From: Brienomyrus brachyistius
Lineage: Eukaryota > Chordata > Actinopteri > Osteoglossiformes > Mormyridae
Length of the DNA: 64,000 bases
Direction of reading: 5' to 3'
Assembly: GCF_023856365.1 (NCBI RefSeq)
Contig: NC_064540.1
Span: forward strand, 16,399,191 to 16,463,190
Below are positions 61,011 through 64,000 of the stretch, piece after piece (the first letter of the stretch is position 1; every line of letters starts with the position of its first letter). The notes under the pieces are model-generated. The model ran no database searches. It was not told the origin of the DNA and saw only the letters and a program-made list of their open reading frames with translations. Made by a program: the position numbers and the translations under genes.

Positions 61011-62429
61011 TAGGCGTACCATACAGATCATTTAATAAATATTCAGTCAATTCAACACATTTTTAAGTCTTATTAGAATTCAGTTTAAGTCTTATTAGAC
61101 ATTAGACTTCTAACAGTGAAATGCATGTTTATTTTGACAATGGTCTCCACTGGTTTGATCACTGATGCTTACAGGCTTTTCTTCTCATGCACACAGTCCA
61201 GTTCTCCTCAGAGAATTTCACCGTCAGTCCCTATTTCGTATTTAGCTGTTACTACATTAGCTGTAACCTGCAATTTCCATCTGTCATTTTGATATATTAT
61301 AGCTTTTATAGTCATGTTCCACACATACTCCTGTGTTATATGAAGCACTTCTTAAATGTACAACTTCATCTGACAATTATATCTATAAAAATATTACGTA
61401 ATAAAGATGCAAGAGTAGCGAGCACATAAGAGAGAGACCAGGCGCGGGCTTGCTAACAGTGCAGACTAGAACCATGTGTGCATCTGTGCAGATGTTCTTA
61501 CTGGGGGAGTAGCTAGACATACCCACCCCCCCACCCCCCTCCCCCACATTACATTACATTAATTTTATTATTTTAAGTTTTCAAAGGTCCCTGTAAAGCC
61601 AGCAAGAGCACCTGCAGCATTATTCATATAAGCCATGCTAAGCTAAGCTAGGCTAACATAATAGCTCTTCAGTCTGGATGTAAATACAAAAAGGACACTC
61701 CTTATATTGGTTTTTGTACCGTTTCATAGACTAGGAGTCTGATAGCTGTAGCCTTTGCCACCGACCATAAGATAGAAAGCACACATCTTTCGACCTGAGA
61801 TTGCATTCTATATTTCAGGCATTAATCAGCTCAGTTAGATAAGTCTTATAAAGCCTTTCAAGGGAGGAGAATATTGAAACCCATTCTGAACGTAACATGA
61901 GGTCAGTAGAGCAATATAAGAACAGGTGTAATGTGGTCATATTTTCTGCTTTGGCTGACAATTCTCGCATCATTTTAAATTTGCTGCAGGGCAAGTTTTC
62001 GCAGTTTGTACTCGCTGAGAGTAAGGCATCGCACGTCTCTGATCTGCCGTAAACAAATGCATCTATTCATTTTCAGTATCTCGATCAGAAAGGAATCTTG
62101 CATTTTAGTTTGTTTCCGAGCGGTAAGAAGCATAGCCAGAGGGAGATCGAGAACTCAGATGAGTGTGAGAGGGACAGACCAAATGTCACCATGACGCAAC
62201 AAAAACAAGGGTTAACAGGCGACAGTGAGATGCTCTGATCTTTGTTGTTACTTCCATGTAATAAAACTTTCAGGGTTTAAAGGCAGATCATTTTCTCTCA
62301 TCAGTTTTTTTTTTTTTGACTTTGCATTATTAAAGCAATTTGTTAAAGAGACTAGGACTGTTCAAACATTTTTATATATTCAGCGTAAGTATGAAATTGA
62401 ATTTCATACTTTCTTTAATTTACCTGGGT
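61011..62429. other. No gene seen
   Basis: C-rich run near 61523-61547 followed by three ACATT units. No domain on either strand. Confidence 0.55.
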
Positions 62430-62675
62430 CACACAAGGTTCAATTCCCTCCCCCCCCGTGCCGTTTGAATGCATTCTCTGTGCAGTGTGTGCTTCCTCCT
62501 ACAAAGACATGCAGTATGGCCGAATGGAGTCTCTAAAATGCCCGTAGCATGTATGTGTTGCGGTGGACAGGCCTCCCCTGCAGGTTGTGCCCTGCCTCAT
62601 GCCCTGTGCTGTCCACTGTAGGCTCCACCCCCCATAACCCTGTCCAGAATAGGTGTTTAGAAGATAGATGGATTA
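62430..62675 (+). mobile_element. SINE, old and diverged
   Basis: AAAGACATGCAGTATGGCCG, CTCTAAAATGCCCGTAGC, GTGCCCTGCCTCATGCCC, GTAGGCTCCACCCCCC and AGATAGATGGA preserve the order of SINE landmarks, with many changes and deletions. Confidence 0.6.
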
Positions 62676-63339
62676 CATCTACCTAAGCAGAACCATAAAA
62701 TAATCCTGGCCCCAGCACTGACCCCTGTGGGATGGCACATCTCAGGAAGGTGATGGAGCACCAGCAGCAAAAAGGGCTGGGAGGAAGGGAGGGGGGGCTC
62801 TAGTGCGCATAGATCTGCGTCCTGGGGGAGGAGGTTCACCCCCAGAGCCCCAGTTGTCAAAAAGGTCAGCAGACTGCCCACAGGGCACAGGGAGGAAGAG
62901 AAGGCGAGGATCGAATGTGCAAATGGGGAGGAACCGGCGCAGAGAACAGGGGAAACAGCTGCTGCCCCATCCTGAGTGTGAGGCCGGGCCCTGCCACCTC
63001 CCCCCCGAAGGCTGCCAACTGCTGCGCCCACTGGCACCTCAGCCACGCCCTGCCACGATGCACCAACCTACAGCCCCTCGCCGGGCAAAGGACACAGCAT
63101 TCACGGTTAAATTAAATACTGGCAATAATTTTCTCCTTGTTACCTGCCTGGTATGTGACAGTCTCCAGACGGTGCAGAACCCAGAGAGGAGACGCAGTTA
63201 TGAGGATGGGGTGTAGCCCTAAGGCTGGGATGACTCAGACATGCTGGATGAATGCCCAAAGGTTCTACTAGCTTGAATCCGGACAGCTGTATAGACACAG
63301 CTGTGTCCATCTTAACCGTACTAGTGGGACCCTGCAAGA
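62676..63339. other. GC-rich, no supported gene
   Basis: Open frames exist on both strands (129 codons antisense, 137 sense) but neither has a domain, start context or splice pattern. It may be unannotated repeat or untranslated sequence. Confidence 0.4.
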
Positions 63340-63790
63340 TGTCCCAGCCTCTAACCTGGTCTTCTGCTTCCTACCAGATGTCCCAGCCACTGGTCTGCTC
63401 CTCCATACCCTGCCGGACATCCCAGCCGCTAGCCTGCTCCTCCACACCCTGCCGGACATCCCAGTCGCTAGCCTGCTCCTCCACACCCTGCCGGACATCC
63501 CAGCTGCTAGCCTGCTCCTCCACACCCTGCCGGACATCCCAGCTGCTAGCCTGCTCCTCCACACCCTGCCGGACATCCCAGCTGCTAGCCTGCTCCTCCA
63601 CACCCTGCCGGACATCCCAGCTGCTAGCCTGCTCCTCCGCACCCTGCTGGGCATCCCAGCCTCTAAGTTGCTCCTCCGCACCCTGCCGGACATCCCAGCC
63701 TCTAAGCTGCTCCTCCGCACCCTGCCAGATGTCCCAGGCACTAGCCTGCTCCTCCACGCTCTGTCAGACAGCTGCTAGCCTGCTCCTCTG
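63340..63790. repeat. 39-bp minisatellite, about 11 copies
   Basis: The unit is CCTGCTCCTCCACACCCTGC plus CGGACATCCCAGCTGCTAG. The central copies are nearly identical and the edges diverge. The unit is a multiple of three, so 13-residue repeat frames run on both strands; they look like by-products. Confidence 0.95.
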
Positions 63791-64000
63791 TGCCCCATTG
63801 GACATCCCAGTCATTAGCCTGCTCAGCCATAGTCATCCTGATGCAGCAGGCACCAGTTTACAAGTCAGTGGTCAGGGTGACATAAATAGCACTGTCCGTT
63901 TATGTTCCTGAGGTGGCCATCCAGACTTTGCCAGCTGCTGACCCTATGGCAGATATCCAGATTTCATGTCTGCTACCTGAAGCAGGTCTGACGTGGTCAC
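63791..64000. other. Flank of the 39-bp array
   Basis: Short degenerate relatives of the unit (CATCCCAGTCATTAGCCTGC, GCCATCCAGACTTTGCCAGC) continue for some distance, then the window ends. Confidence 0.4.

Noticed and set aside
62657..63216. GC-rich frames of 129 and 137 codons
   Set aside because: Mutually antisense, no domain and no splice evidence.
63252..63911. 219-codon frame with CSSTPCRTSQ repeats
   Set aside because: Comes from the 39-bp array; the antisense strand is equally open, so there is no coding preference.

Overview
The window looks like vertebrate nuclear DNA, most probably from a ray-finned fish. It is AT-rich and gene-poor, with GT-AG split exons. It carries many tRNA-derived SINEs of the type common in fish genomes (a GGCGGCATGGTGG-like head, a CCCCACAGTCCAAA core and an ATGG-repeat tail). 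It also holds short inverted-repeat transposons and an unusual number of minisatellites. I see no bacterial or organellar feature, no CRISPR array, no rRNA and no true tRNA gene. The fish assignment is an inference from repeat type and gene content.

The only protein-coding locus I can support is a decayed, non-processed contactin (CNTN) pseudogene on the + strand, about 31.2 to 53.4 kb. Exon by exon it follows the contactin order: six Ig domains, then four fibronectin type III domains. Many splice sites and intron phases are still readable. The Ig1 exon pair and several later exons are open. Others carry in-frame stops (for example at 45146, 48077, 49093 and 50376), frameshifts, lost Ig cysteines and damaged splice donors. 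The signal-peptide exon, the first half of FN4 and the GPI-anchor exon were not found. Similarity is to the CNTN3/4/5/6 branch, perhaps closest to CNTN3/4, judged from memory of the family only.

Layout: 0-0.9 kb, a 66-bp minisatellite followed by a SINE fragment. 0.9-22.9 kb, gene desert with SINEs, foldback elements and microsatellites. 22.95-23.3 kb, a 27-bp minisatellite. 26.6-27.2 kb, a SINE with a sevenfold 47-bp internal amplification. 29.8-30.8 kb, a reverse SINE with two nested amplifications (47 bp and 81 bp). 31.2-53.4 kb, the contactin pseudogene, whose introns hold SINEs, a TA-flanked miniature transposon (41022-41340), a diverged tandem repeat of about 180 bp, and two more amplified SINE tails. 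54.5-54.9 kb, a 54-bp minisatellite. 55.8-56.2 kb, a full reverse SINE plus (TA)n. 58.65-59.8 kb, (GT)n and a 1-kb 37-bp minisatellite. 63.3-63.8 kb, a 39-bp minisatellite.

The two most interesting results are the gene relic itself, with lesions that can be mapped, and the repeated amplification of the same 47-bp SINE segment at four loci. That segment is bounded by a short direct repeat (GTGCCC) in the single-copy SINE, which suggests a built-in seed for minisatellite birth. I did not find a convincing new enzyme system, defence system or operon-like unit. All long open frames outside the pseudogene are by-products of tandem repeats or SINE copies.
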